Assembly (NCBI GenBank): GCA_905221605.1
Contig: CAJNDS010002838.1
Span: forward strand, 199,716-263,715
DNA: 64,000 nt
Reading direction: 5' to 3'
DNA from: Symbiodinium natans
Taxonomy: Eukaryota > Sar > Dinophyceae > Suessiales > Symbiodiniaceae
Of the stretch, positions 1-10,992 are shown in pieces (the stretch's first letter is position 1; every line of letters begins with the position of its first letter). The position numbers were made by a program, and so were the translations under genes. The notes under the pieces were generated by a model. That model worked only from the letters and a program-made list of their open reading frames with translations, was not told where the DNA came from and did not search any database.

Positions 1-492
1 TCTAAACGATTGAAATTCTTTGATGCCGTTGTTTCGCCAGTGGCTTGTTTCGCAGCGGGACACAGAACGATTCACAAACCCGACCTGCACCGGATGGATG
101 TTGAGTACAAGAGGTTGCTTCGTGCAGTGGTGGGACCACCTGGAAACATTTCATGGGATGACCCGTGGCATGAAACTCTTCATGCTTGGAACAACAAAGT
201 TCGGAATGCCTGCCATGATAGCTCGTTAACAAACTGGAGGGAACAGTCATTGGCAAGTTACTGGAAATTGGCCACTTACATTGCAAATTTGCCACGTGAT
301 CGATTGGTGATTCGTGTGTTGGAATGGCACCCCCGACGTGTTCAGGCTGGGAGGCAGCCTAGCAATTGGGAAGATGCACTCATGATGTATTGTCGTTGGC
401 GTCAATTGGGAAATTGGAAGTCCGCAGCTGTTGATTCAAAATGGTGGTTACGACAAACAGATGATTTCATTCATTTCGTTACAAAGCAATGA
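1..492 (+). CDS. LINE reverse transcriptase, C-terminal tail (cut by window edge)
   Basis: The frame is open from base 1 to a TGA at 490-492, so the start lies outside the window. The visible 163 residues begin KLKFFDAVVSPVACFAAGHR and contain 'WHETLHAWNNKVR' and 'WEDALMMYCRW'. The FDAVVSP segment followed by a Trp-rich basic tail is what I know from the region after the thumb of dinoflagellate LINE-like reverse transcriptases. No catalytic motif is present because that part would lie upstream. Another LINE copy starts only about 50 bases after the stop, so two elements sit nearly head to tail. Family assignment is from memory of such tails, not from a search. Confidence 0.6.
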   Translation, partial: SKRLKFFDAVVSPVACFAAGHRTIHKPDLHRMDVEYKRLLRAVVGPPGNISWDDPWHETLHAWNNKVRNACHDSSLTNWREQSLASYWKLATYIANLPRDRLVIRVLEWHPRRVQAGRQPSNWEDALMMYCRWRQLGNWKSAAVDSKWWLRQTDDFIHFVTKQ

Positions 493-541
493 GCCGCGCA
501 ATTAGTCGTCGCATTTGATTGTTTCACTGCCTGCGCCTTAA

Positions 542-2227
542 ATGGGCCGCCTTCGGGCATCAGGCTTGACCTTGACCTTGAATTTGCGTCAGGGTCAGCC
601 CCTCCCCCTTCCTGAAAGGCGTGGCGTGCTGGACCTGCTGTATGCCGAATTCGTCGCTATAGTTTGGCAAGCCGCAGAGCCCCACGCTTCTAGTCGTTCT
701 GGTGGCAACCGGCGTCCGCAGCCGGATTGGTGGGATGACGCTTGCCGCTTGCTACGAACTCCTTGTCGCTCGCAATGCGGCTTGGCGACAGTGGCGACGT
801 GAGCAGACGTCCAGTGCCCGTGAAACCTTCCGCCAGAAACCACTGGAGTTTCATCATCTGGTTCGTCGCAAGAAATCGTCATTTTGGTCTTCCTGGCTCA
901 ATCGACAAGAAGGTCTGTCACGGTCCAATCCGCGGTTGGCTGCTCTTAATGTGCGTACGCAGATGGGTCAGAGTCACGGTGGCCTGCCGCGTTCGATGAG
1001 ATCGGCGGGCCATCGGTTGGAAGGTGACCAATGTCTCGCCGCATGGCGTGATCACTTTCGCAATGTGCCATCTGTTTGCGATGGCCGGCTCCGGGCTGAC
1101 GTAGCAACTGATTCTGCTTCGGCTCCGCATCCTCAGACATCACATCCCGCGCTGCGGCTCTGAGGCGGGATATGGCCTCTCTGTCCGGCCCTTTGGATTT
1201 TCCGCTCAGCGCTGCCGAACTGCAGCATGTTCTATCTCAGCTTCCGTCTCATCGAGCTCCAGGCCCGGATGGATTGCCATATGAGTTTTTTGCTGTCAAG
1301 GACGATGTCCTTTCTTCGGCTCTTTTGACGTTTTTTGAATTGGTGCGTCATTGGGCAGTTGTCCCGTCGATTTGGCGTTCAGCCCGTGTGAGCCCGCTGC
1401 ACAAAGGCGGCCCTGCTGACGATTTCAATAATTATCGTCCCATCAGCCTCCTTTGTTGCAGCCTCAAAATCTTCGAGCGTTTGTTGCTGGCGCGGCTGCT
1501 TCCCAGGGTCGACCCGCAACTCGATGAGTGTCAAGCCGGGTTTCGCTGGGGGGCCGAGGAGCAAATCTACACCTTGGCCGAGACGCTCAGGCTGCGTGCC
1601 AGGAAGCGTACCTTCTGTGCTTTCGTGGATGTACGCAAAGCTTTTGATGTTGCATGGAGGGATGCGGTGTTAGTTAGGCTTGCGGAGACCGGCATTAGTG
1701 GTTCGATGTGGTCGGTAATTGCAGACCTCCTTTGTGAAACCACAGCTCGAGTCCGTGTGAATGGTCTGACTTCGCAGCCTTGGACAGAAACGGCCGGCGT
1801 GCGTCAAGGGAGCGTCTTAGGTCCGCTGCTTTTCAACATCTTGTTCAATGGTATTGCCGATGCTGTGCGTGCAGTATGTCCGGGCGTTGCGTTGGGCCCT
1901 GGCCCAAGCGCCCCTCGCGTGACACTTCTTCTGTACGCTGATGATCTGGTAATCTTGGCAGATGATGCAGCGACCTTGCAACGTGCCTTAGATGCTATCG
2001 GCAACTGGGGCGCACGGTGGCGTTTCTTTTTTGGGATTGGTCCCGAAAAAACAGCTGTGATGGTTGTTGGGTCCAGGCTCCTGAACTTCCACTTTTCCTT
2101 GCAGGGTTGTGCCGTCCCGTGCGTGCCACACTACACCTACCTGGGTGTTACATTCGCAGCCTCTCGAAAATGGCGTCAACATGAGACTCGGCTGCCACTC
2201 CACGTCAAGTATCGTCAACTTTCTTGA
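542..2227 (+). pseudogene. 5'- and 3'-truncated LINE reverse transcriptase, frameshifted
   Basis: Retrotransposon polymerase that would copy its own RNA at a nicked target. The linker starts in frame 2 ('PQPDWWDDAC') and shifts near base 745 to frame 3 ('ARNAAWRQWRRE', 'RRKKSSFWSSW'). It returns to frame 2 between about 1112 and 1161, after frame-2 stops at 1097 and 1109. The polymerase part is then open from 1112 to 2227. Fingers: 'HRAPGPDGLPYEFF' and 'NNYRPISLL'. Motif A: 'FVDVRKAFD'. Motif B: 'GVRQGSVLGPLLFN'. Motif C: 'YADDLVIL' with both catalytic Asp. Thumb: 'YLGVTFAASRKWRQH'. The endonuclease is missing at the 5' end. The C-terminal tail is lost where an antisense LINE relic begins near 2205. 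Dead as a gene. Confidence 0.88.
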
Positions 2228-2618
2228 ACTGGAGCTGGTAAATTTTTCGGTGACCAGCTGTCACGACGGCCTCGAAATAGTCCAAGCCCAAAATGCACGT
2301 GATGTTGCTTGCATATGGTGATCCAAATCCGCTGTCGCATGGCCTTTTGCAGACAAACAACATCGACATGTCTCCCGAAAGTACTTCAAAGCGTGTGTGT
2401 TGATCCAGCCACACCTCCTTCGGTGACTGCCCTTGCGTTGTGATCGCCACTGTGTTGGATGCATTCAAAACCAAACCCAAACGCTTCAAACATGCGAGAA
2501 GCGAACGAAGCATGTGCAAACCATACCTTGCGAAGCCCGCAAATAACAGTACGTCACCTGCAAGTCCGAGAGCAATGAATTGGTCACTGCCATCATGCAG
2601 CAAAACTCCGAGTTCCAC
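2205..2618 (-). pseudogene. Antisense LINE reverse transcriptase relic (second family)
   Basis: On the minus strand a 137-codon frame reads 'ALGLAGDVLLFAG' then 'LACLKRLGLVLNASNTVAIT' and 'FEVLSGDMS', followed by 'LDYFEAVVTAGHR'. This matches the order motif C, motif D (GLxLN), a short linker and the FDAVVTP-like tail of LINE polymerases. The usual A-D-D of motif C is A-G-D here, so a catalytic Asp is lost. The tail follows motif D too soon, so an internal deletion is likely. It converges with the sense LINE at about 2205-2227, suggesting one element inserted into the other. Confidence 0.6.
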
Positions 2619-2621
2619 CTG

Positions 2622-2653
2622 CTATATGCATATATATATATATATATATAAAT
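2622..2653. repeat. (TA)n microsatellite
   Basis: Short alternating TA tract, TATATGCATATATATA and so on, separating the motif C-D part of the antisense reverse-transcriptase relic from its probable upstream part. Confidence 0.9.
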
Positions 2654-2699
2654 TTTTGCTGATTTCTGAATGAATTAAGCAATTCTAACACGTGTTCAA

Positions 2700-2900
2700 A
2701 GTATGCATGGTGACTGTGGTAGTTGTATAGAGTGGAAAACATACGGCCGGAACGGTGTCACGGAGCTTGCGCAACATGGTGTCGCGGCTGATAGTGTCAT
2801 ATCCGCTGCGCCTGTGGTCACAAGGTCGAGCTCGACACCTGCGTGGAGCATCGCCGCCAAGCTGTCAAACAATGTCCGTTCGCGGGTCTGCAGCGCAACT
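2700..2900 (-). pseudogene. Probable upstream part of the antisense LINE relic
   Basis: One minus-strand frame reads 'SGYDTISRDTMLRKLRDTVP' and another reads 'RTLFDSLAAMLHAGVELDLV'. The first resembles reverse-transcriptase motif A and its helix (DLxKAYDxVxRxxLWxxLR). The second could be the helix and strand after it. They lie in different frames and the first is broken by stops, so this is only a degraded trace. Orientation and position upstream of the 2205-2618 relic fit one original element. Confidence 0.4.
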
Positions 2901-3700
2901 GGTATGGGCGGGTGGCCTCATCAAAAGCCCCAGCTTATGCGTGTGCGAGAGCGGAAAACGACTGGCTGAAGACGGCCCGTGTAGCAATGCCTCACACGCC
3001 ACCCCCTGGCTTGCGCTGAACAGTCAGGCGGGAAAAAGCGATCGTGTCTTGTGCGCTTGGCGATGTGCAGTGCCTGCGCACGGGCGCTGATCGACGGCGA
3101 ACGCAAACGACTCTAGCGCCATCGCATCATCGAGGGGGATCTTGTACAGCTCAACGGCGGCGCCGCACACCTGCAGCTGACGACCCACGGTTGGCACTGT
3201 GCAGGGAGGTCGCTTACCTGCACGACGGTCAGGGTGACCTCCTCAGCGGCGTTGAACGCGAGGACATCCGGCGAGAAGGGTCGCAGGAGTTGCGATGAGC
3301 TGTGGCGGGAGCATGCGCCGCCGTCAACACGGGCGCGCAAGAGCTGGCCGCGCTTGCCTTTAGCGGGCCGAAAAGATCGAGGATGGCGGTGCCGCCATCC
3401 TCTTCCCTTCCGGACTGCTGGGGACCATTTTTGCACGCCTTGGCCTTGTATAGGGAAAAACGCGCGCGGGCTCTAGGCCACGGACATCCACGGACCCTAA
3501 CAAAAAGCCTTTTGCCAGTCCTTGATGTCTGTACCTGGACCGCCCTGAGGTGTCCCAAACTTCCTGCCCCTGCATACGCGCGCGATCACGTCAGGTTGGA
3601 ACAGCGGAGCCTCTGGGAAGGACCGTCCCCCAGATAAGCCTCCGCTCAATCACCGGCGTCTCGCGAGTGGACCGGCAGCTCACGCCGCGTCGGCGCGTGA
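2900..3700. other. GC-rich stretch without a recognisable gene
   Basis: Several overlapping frames of 60-111 codons are open on both strands, as expected for GC-rich DNA. I found no family motif. It could be further eroded LINE sequence. Confidence 0.4.
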
Positions 3701-3702
3701 GC

Positions 3703-3966
3703 TCACATGGCTGCTAGCGCCAACAAGGCCGTCCGGCGCCGCGTCATGTGTGTCATGGGAATGTCGTTGCTGCCTGCGCCCACGGGGCGCACGTTCGGCT
3801 GCGGACCCGTGTGAACCGGTGGATAAACGCTGAAGACGACAAGGCGGCATTGGGTCGGCCGATGGTGCAAAAATTGAACACCCATTGTCAACCACGACAT
3901 GGCACCTTCGCCGCTTTGGGACAGCAACAGCGCTCGGGGTGCAGCATCCAAGTCGCAGAACAGCAT
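3703..3966 (-). pseudogene. Possible decayed LINE tail
   Basis: The minus frame contains 'LLLSQSGEGAMSWLT', which resembles the 'LRSCGGPGAGAWL' segment I associate with the post-polymerase domain of some dinoflagellate LINEs. It is followed by a degraded Cys/His-poor stretch ending 'TRRRTALLALAAM'. Homology is suggested only by spacing and a few residues. It lies inside a longer 408-codon minus frame (3680-4906) that I do not accept as a gene. Confidence 0.22.
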
Positions 3967-4620
3967 CTCGAACGTACGATAACCGCGCGCTTGACCACAT
4001 CAGCTTCGGCGCCGTGTTGCCATCCCGCTTTGCAAGGGCAAGGTGGCCGGTGGGGCCATTCCCTCCAACTGCCCACGTCGGCCTCATACCCCTTTGACCC
4101 CCTGACACCGGGCTCACCGGCTGCAAGCACATCCAACAAGGCCCGCAATAAGGTTCGCCGATGCCAATGTCACATGGAGCAGTTCCGTGCACCACGTCAC
4201 CGGGTCGCGAAGCCGGACGTGCAGATGCCTCGCTGCCCTGAGCAAACCAACTAGGCGGATGCCCTCTCCACAAGGGCCGGCGCCGAGGCGCACGCGCACA
4301 TTGCAGGCCCCGAGCTGACACTCCTGGCAGTTGATGATGCAGCCACGAGGCCATGTTGATTGCACTGCGCGGCAACTTCTGCCCTGCCAGTCCCTCTTCC
4401 TTGTGCACATGTGGTTTTCTGCTGATGTAGAGTTCTTTCGGGATTTGCAGCCAGCTGTCCGACGCGGCAAGCGAACTTTGGCAGCTTTGAATGACAACAA
4501 AGAACTTGCATCCTTGCATTCCCTGCCTTCTTTGAGTTCGTGCGTCATCAAACTGCTGTTCCTTCAATGTGACGTTCGACCCACGTGACGCCGCTGCACA
4601 TGCTACACGAAAACGGCCTT

Positions 4621-4860
4621 GCTGATGATTGCAAATTTGCATAGGCCGAGATTTTGAGGCTGTGCGGGAAGCGCGCATCGGTAAAACAGCTCCAGCTGTG
4701 CGGGTACGTCCAGGCCGTATGCTGATGATCTGGTCATTTTGGCAAAAGTGGACTGGGCAACGCGCATTGGATGGAGGGTACGGCGACGGTGGCGTTCCTT
4801 TTTCGGAATTACAGCTACCGGGCATAACGCATTGCGCTACAGTAGCATTCTCCAGAATTC
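4621..4860 (+). pseudogene. Short LINE reverse transcriptase relic
   Basis: The sequence carries an intact motif C, 'RPYADDLVILA', at 4712-4744. Downstream bases line up by eye with the 'LDAIGNWGARWRFFFGIG' region of the LINE at 1982-2040, and upstream bases (4640-4680) line up with its 'TLAETLRLRARKR' region. Motifs A and B between them are deleted and frames are broken. It is therefore an internally deleted relative of the LINE at 542-2227. Confidence 0.6.
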
Positions 4861-4879
4861 GCTGAACACTGCATACTGT

Positions 4880-5549
4880 CAGACTTGTGCCGCAAGACTC
4901 AAGCAAGCAAGCTCAGGGAAAAACCTCGTTTGGGAAAAAAACCCTGAGCTCCACCGACCTGCAAACTATACAGACCAGCGAGCCTGTGCGCACACCCCAC
5001 TGCCAAGAGACAAGCGGAAACCCAACACACCACACCACACCCAAGCCAAAACCAACCAAAAACCCAAAGCACCAACCCAAGAAAAACCCAAGCAAAGGAA
5101 AACCAAAAGAAGACCCAGCACGAACCCCTGGCAGAGAGGAGGGCGAACAACTGGAGCAGTTGCGGGCGGTTGGAAAAGTAGCGGCCCTGCTGGAAGGCTC
5201 TGCAACAAACATTGGAAGAATCCCCTTACACGAGCTTACACGCAGGCCCCTCAAGGCAAAACATGCGGATGGTCCCCGGAGGTTCAATCTTGACGAAAAT
5301 TGTCGTCGTTGGCCACCAACCAGAGGGACTGTTGCCCAGAACTCTGCCTACAGCCCACAACTTGCGCTTGGCCTGCGAGTGCAGCAAGTATGCCAAATTC
5401 AAGTTTCACACATTGTCGAGATTTGGGGCGGCTTGGATAATGGGCCACAAGATTTGACGTTCAGGGTAGGTGTATCGGAAACCAAGAAAGGGCATCACGA
5501 ATCACAAAACCAGGTCGAACCGCACCAAGCAAAATGTAACGAAAACTAG
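4880..5549 (+). other. Open frame with A/C-rich low-complexity insert
   Basis: A 220-codon plus frame (4887-5549) is open. Its middle (about 4970-5150) is a Lys/Pro/Thr-rich stretch from ACCCAA/AAACC low-complexity DNA. No domain is recognised on either strand. I treat it as non-coding or retroelement debris. Confidence 0.3.
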
Positions 5550-5749
5550 GCGCGGGAGCAACGCATAACAACGAACGGAAACCAACCCCTAACCCGGTTG
5601 CGCGTCCTTTCCGTTACGATCACTAATTTCCATTAAATTCTTTTGCGTATATTCCTGTAAACTCACCAGTCTCGTGCAGGTGCAGGATGCATCTATCAAT
5701 GTTGACCGCTTTTGGCTTGCATGCTGTGCATCCACAAACTTCTGGCATA

Positions 5750-6510
5750 TTGAATCTTAGGCTTGTTTAGGGGCCTTCCTCTCTAGGATTTAAGACCCCC
5801 CCCCCTCTTTAGGGCTTAGGAGATTGGAGTTTGTGAGTCAAATTACGGGAAGAAGATTTAGGGATCCTGCTATTTAGTCAGTAAAGTTCGTGTGTTTGTG
5901 GTTTAAAGGGGGCTCTCACAGACCTGAAAGGGATCAGAAGGGTCTGTGCTCACTGGATGGATAACAGTGACGGGCGAGCTCTCAGGGCCCGCGCTGCGAC
6001 CGGGAAGGACACTGGCATCGGGTCTGAGGTTCCTTGCTGTTCCCTGCTTTAGTGGCGAATAAGGACCCTTAATCCGAAAAGGCACCGCGACGTACCCGGT
6101 CTGTCTGAATGCCAGACTCCCACCCAGTCGCAAACCAGGCCCCCAGGTGTCCCACCCTCTTTAAGATTTAGGGAACATTAGGGGGTAAACTTAAAGGAGT
6201 AAGATTTAGAGATTCAGCTCTATAGGATTGAGAGAAGATGCAAGGAATAAATGACGTTCATATTGTAGGATTCAGGGGCTTCGGGCTTAGGGGAAGAAGA
6301 CTTCAAGGATAAGGGCCTGTTCAAGGCAACAGGACTAGAATTTAGGGACTAAGACTGACATCGAAGTGCGGACCCGATTCAAGTTGAATCGGCCAATGAA
6401 ATTTGAATCGGTATTGGGGATTGAAAATTGTAAACGGACGATTGCCAGAAAGACCCTGGCGACCACCTCAGAGGCTTTAGGGTTTAAGTTAAGGGTTAGA
6501 GGTTTCCAGA
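5750..6510. repeat. Degenerate telomere-like block with a GC-rich island
   Basis: Scattered heptamers close to TTTAGGG (TTTAGGGGCC, TTTAGGGCTTAGG, GATTTAGGGA, GGGTTTAAGTTAAGGGTTAGAGG) run through this stretch, suggesting eroded telomere-type sequence. In its middle (5903-6133) is a GC-richer island with a 77-codon minus frame. The island opens with a hairpin: CACAGACC at 5917-5924 pairs perfectly with GGTCTGTG at 5941-5948. I do not recognise the island. Confidence 0.45.
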
Positions 6511-8500
6511 AAGCCTAAACTTGTAAGCGTTACGAGCGCGAATCCATCTTCAATGCCTCGTGGCTGGGCCAAAGTTCCTCCACTGTGAAGAATCCTCGAA
6601 AAGCAACACCCATGACACCCGCATCAAAAGAAACACGAAATCAAAACATCCTAAGACCCAAGCGATCCCAGTTCGGAAGTCGCACCTGCAAAGCCTGAAC
6701 AACAGGCTGCCAACCGCGTCACAGCGGTGCCAACTGCGTTTCGAGGATTTTTTTGCTGGCCAAGGAGTCTCAAGCAATTTCGGTTCGATCAATACCACAT
6801 GCACAAGCCCACCAGATCGCTGGAAGCTGACCTCCCAAAACCTTCGGCAACATGAATGACTCCCAGAACGAAACGAAAAGTTGCGTCCTTTAATCATGCT
6901 CATGGTCATGCTGATAACACACTGCATATGGTTCGATGCGATGTCATATCGGGTTCGGCCTGCGAAAGGCTGCCAGACCTGTCAAACCATCACACAACAC
7001 CATCATACCTAATTGACACACACTCCACCACCTGCCGTATGCCAAGTGCCCTGCTGCAGCGTGTCGCGAAGCTTGGTGCTTGGAACCGGTCCTTGCTCCT
7101 GAACTACACTGAAGTCAGTACAACTGTACGAAGCAACAGCCATCAAGGCCAACCAGTCCTGGCCATATTCGTCCCTGAAATACCATGGCAAAACGCTTTG
7201 CCTCATGCCATGGCCTGCAAACAACGGTGACGTCTGCCAACATCAAAATGTCGTTCGGTTTGCGTTGGCCGAAACAGTTGTAGCGCTCGGAAACTCCCGA
7301 AGCCAACCAGTTAAAACACACCTATGGCAATGCTTTGAAAAAACCAGAAGGGCTTTCCCCGATCAACTAACCCCCAAACTTGTTCGAACTTGATCAACGC
7401 GTTCAAACACCATCGGAGCTTATGCTTGAAGCCGTACATCCGTCACACCAAACAAACCTTGTCCTGCCAACCTGCACGAGCTGGAAAGTCATCCGCGCCC
7501 GGAATGGCTACAAGCTGGCGGTATGATGACTGATTACTTTGTTTTGCGAGTGCAGGCACATACACGTATCAATGAAAGCTCACAAAACCTGGTAAGCCTG
7601 ATACACACATGTTGAGACGACAAACACCCCTTTGCGCCGTTGAGTCTGAACTGAAAGTTTATGCAAGGCCCTTGGCGAAGGGGCACAGAGCTTGCAGACG
7701 CACTTTCCCAGAGGACTTGGAAGTTGATTTTCGCACAACAAACATGCCTTACTGCCCGGCCAGGCAATCCCCCACACCATGACATCAAATCATTCTTGAA
7801 AAAACGTTTGACCCAAAACAAAAAAGCTTCGTGAAAAGAACTGCATATTGAGGTGACTGTTTCTTCTGTTCTGTATTGTGGAACTAGCATGCTCTTTGCA
7901 GCATCGGTTGCTTGAAGCGTCGACAATACAGTTGTTTTGAACAAAAAACGGTACAAAAAGGCTTGAACGTTCAAATGCGTTCGTTGACTGATTGCCGGAA
8001 CATTCGCAGACTAAGGCTGGAGGAAACCAACAGGCAGTTTATCGTCGTCCATTGGCAAACTTCTTCCGTTCCAAGGAAATGGTTTTCTTTGCAAGCAGCT
8101 CGTCTGCGGAACAGAGTTCAGGTCACAATGTTCTTCGGGCTTGGGCTTGCAGTCCGGGCTTAAGTGCAGAAAAGTTTGGGGTCTGCACTGAACGCTTTAG
8201 GTCGAGAGTTTCATGTTGTTCGTCATTTTCCCGTTTCGCAAAATTGTACAAAAAAAACCACGTTTTGAATTGGGTGTTCCCTTATCAACTTGTCAACATT
8301 CTTGCGATTCCGTGTGCTCTTTTTGGTTGCGGACGAAAATGATGTAAATAGCAGCCTTTTTCTTCCTGTTCACGATGCATTGTGCTTCGACGCCAAAAAT
8401 GCTGCAAATACAGACCCCAAGACAAGACATGGATGTGCGGGCAACATGGACATAGAAAATGGACATAGAAACGCGAATGCTGGTACTTAACGGACATTAA
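6511..8500. other. No firm gene; possible antisense reverse-transcriptase trace
   Basis: No confident feature. On the minus strand at 7115-7321 a frame reads 'RKPNDILMLADVTVVCRPW', faintly like reverse-transcriptase motif C (FADDxT) with one Asp missing. An adjoining frame at 7534-7974 has no clear motif. This could be a very old LINE in reverse orientation. Confidence 0.25.
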
Positions 8501-8612
8501 CCCCCCCCCCCGCCCCGGCCACCCCCACCCCCACACCCCCACCCCCACCACCCCCACCCCACCCCACCCAACCCCCCACCCCACCCCCACCCCCACCCCA
8601 CCCCCACCCTAC
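8499..8612. repeat. C-rich CCCCACC tract (G-quadruplex-prone on minus strand)
   Basis: About 110 bases made almost only of C runs separated by A (CCCCACCCCCACCC). The complementary strand has many G4-G5 runs. It creates glycine-rich artificial frames on the minus strand. Confidence 0.9.
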
Positions 8613-9300
8613 TTGGCCAAAACAAGACCTGGATGCCCGGGGAACATGGACATAATACAACAAAGAGACAAAAACGCGATCGGCAAAATCGAGGCTGAAA
8701 AGCAGTGGTTGTTTGGGGCCACGAAAACATGCTAAGAAACAAAAAAACATGTACATTTTCAAGTCTCCTTCAAAAACCCAAGCGAACACGCGTTTGTAAA
8801 AACAAAGTCGTATTAAAGTGTGTATTTGTCCGTCGCACAAAGGGGGTCCAGACCGAACTATCATTACGTGACGGAGCTACTATTTTTTTTGGACCGATGC
8901 CTCTTTACTACATCAGCAGCGCAGTAGGCCGTTCTTAGGGATCTCAACACGAGAGGTGAAACAGAGCAGGTGCGAAAACCAAAGCAAAGACACACCAAAA
9001 CAAACACAAAACGCAACCACCAACCAGCAGCAACCCGCAAGAACAGAGCACCAAACGTCTACGTGTCCCCCGCGCTCAGTACTCGAAGTCGTCGCAGAAG
9101 TCCAGGTGTAATCGAGCAGCGCAGAGCATACGGGGGGGTCGCAAATTGCGAGGGTATGCCAGATCATCAAAACCACCATCATGTAGCCACTGGCGCAAAG
9201 AAGGTCAGCACGAAAAGCTGTAAATCGAAGAAGGACAGCAGAATTACCGACCGACACGGTGAGGTACCAGGCGCGCAGTAGCGAAAAGGGAAGGTACAAA
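8613..9300. other. No recognised gene
   Basis: Mixed-composition DNA with an A-rich stretch around 8970-9040 (AACCAAAGCAAAGACACACC). Frames of 77-203 codons occur on both strands without family motifs. Confidence 0.4.
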
Positions 9301-9309
9301 ATGGCCCAA

Positions 9310-9950
9310 TATCCCATAGGGAAGGCAAGGCCAGCACGCGCCCCATGGTGGTCAGCCAGTAGGGACTTGTTAGCAAGAACAATGGATGCAAGACCAGCCC
9401 AGGGCACCCCATGGTGGTCAGCCAGTGGAGCAGCCCCGAGCAACAGCCGACACAACTTGTGGCTTTTTATTGGAGCCTGGCCAAGATTCCCAGCACCAAG
9501 TGCACAGCTGAGCCCAGTTTGCACATACCCAAGTAGAAGCAGGGGCCGCGGTCAGCAGGGCCTTCAACACTTCCCAGGTAGGGAGCCTGCGAGACGCAGC
9601 GGCTACCGATTCAGAGGGGAAAGACTACCAGACAGTAGTCAAACTCTCACTAGATCCTACAGCAGAAGGAAGGCCAGCGCGTGCCCCATGGTGGTCAGCC
9701 AGTGGGGACTTGACAGCAAGAGCAGCGGATGCAAGACCAGCCCAGGGCACCCCATGGTGGCAGCCAGTGGAGCAGCCCCGAGCCCGAGCCAATACTTTTA
9801 CGGTTCCCAAATCGGAAAATCGACCAAGAGTTCCCAACACCCAGGCGCACAACTGTGCTCAGCACGGCCACATATCCAAGTAGAGCCTGGGGCCGCCGTC
9901 AGAAGAGTCCTCCTAGTTCCCAGGAAGGAAACCAGCGAGTGGCAGCAGCA
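9310..9950. repeat. Two-copy tandem duplication, unit about 345 bp
   Basis: Matching landmarks recur at a constant offset: CCCCATGGTGGTCAGCCAGT at 9341 and 9684 (343), CAGCCCCGAGC at 9431 and 9773 (342), TTCCCAGG at 9571 and 9917 (346). Copies are diverged but alignable. Inside each copy a shorter motif, CCCATGGTGGTCAGCCAGT, is itself repeated once. A 332-codon plus frame and a 203-codon minus frame cross it without known domains. Confidence 0.8.
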
Positions 9951-9986
9951 ATACAGCACTCAAACCTTAGTCCGGCCCGCAGCACT

Positions 9987-10992
9987 TCATTGCCATGGAC
10001 CCTCCCAATCCGGGTGTCTCGAACGGTACCAGGAGGAGGGCGTGTCAGCACGCTTTCCTGATTTTTGGTCCGCCATGCTGACTCTCTCAGCCGCTGTTGA
10101 CGAATCAGTGACGGCTGTATTGCGGGACAACAGACAGGCTTGTGACAACTCCTCCTCATCGACCCCCCACGCAGGGATGCCAGTCGGGATGGGTTCTCCT
10201 ACATGCCGTGCCATGTTGGCTTTGGCTGAATGCCACATCGCCCGAATGGCCTCCTGAACTTGCCAATAATGCACAGCGCCTTCGTCCCGGGACTGGAAGG
10301 GAAAGGTGGAGAGGGCAGTTGCAAGGGCCGAGGGCTCAGGCTCCTTGGGGTTGCCATGGCAGTACAGTTTACACCAGAAGCTGTTGAGGCGCTGCTTGGT
10401 TGGATGCTTGGATCGAGTGAGCCCCTTAAGGGCGGCCCAATGGGCGGTGGCAGCATCACACCAAGCAGGCCGGGCGCGTTGTAATCGAAAAGGGGTGCAG
10501 ACATCCACTTCTCGCACGCAAGGTCTGTGGTACGCAGCTCCGAAAAACGCCAATCATGCACCCGAGCTTCTAACTCGTCTGCCGCCTCGGGTGTCTCTGC
10601 AAAAGCTGCAGGCGAAACTTCCTCAGTGTCAGAAGAGATGCAACACACCTCCGACGGGGCCTGTGTCGTGGCCACGGAGGGCTCCAAGATGGCAGGCGGG
10701 CAGCACGCGCCGCAGGAAAACCACATCTTGCGGTTGTGTCAGGCCACTCCAAGTTGTAGACGGACCAGAAGTGCTCAATGTCCTGGTTTGCAACAGAGGC
10801 CGCGAGGGCCTGCCGAATGGCGTCAAGGAAGTGAACAGGTGGTATACCTGGCCTGAATTCTTGATACTGGCAGTGTCTCAGTGTTTGCGAGCCTTGAAGC
10901 GAAATCCGTACAAACGCATTAACGCCAGGTTGCTGCGCTAACCTGGCAGTTTCCAGATTTGTGTGCTTGGCAGCCTCCGCCCAGGCCTGCAA
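9987..10992 (-). pseudogene. Frameshifted minus-strand coding-like region, unknown family
   Basis: Three consecutive minus frames read like pieces of one natural protein. They are 10992-10570 ('SVANQDIEHFWSVYNLEWPD'), 10726-10199 ('SDTEEVSPAAFAETPEAADE', 'VHDWRFSELRTTDLACEKW') and 10553-9987 ('NSFWCKLYCHGNPKEP', 'HYWQVQEAIRAMWHSAKANM', 'IPTGIPAWGVDEEELS'). Residue composition is balanced and the frames hand over at about 10740 and 10490, which fits two frameshifts in a region of about 330 codons. I do not recognise the family; retroelement debris is possible. Confidence 0.35.

Noticed and set aside
3680..4906. 408-codon minus-strand open frame
   Set aside because: It runs antisense through a sense reverse-transcriptase relic (4621-4860), has no domain, and lies in GC-rich DNA where long chance frames are expected.
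5903..6133. rRNA gene fragment
   Set aside because: GC-rich and structured at its start, but I could not match it to conserved small- or large-subunit rRNA words.
7115..7974. Second antisense reverse transcriptase
   Set aside because: Only a weak LADVT motif; spacing to other candidate motifs is wrong, so not called as a gene.
8285..8864. Gly/Val/Trp-rich minus frames
   Set aside because: Created by the CCCCACC tract; no flanking coding signal.
9259..10257. 332-codon plus frame
   Set aside because: Crosses a 345-bp tandem duplication; the two copies are read in different frames, so coding constraint is unlikely.
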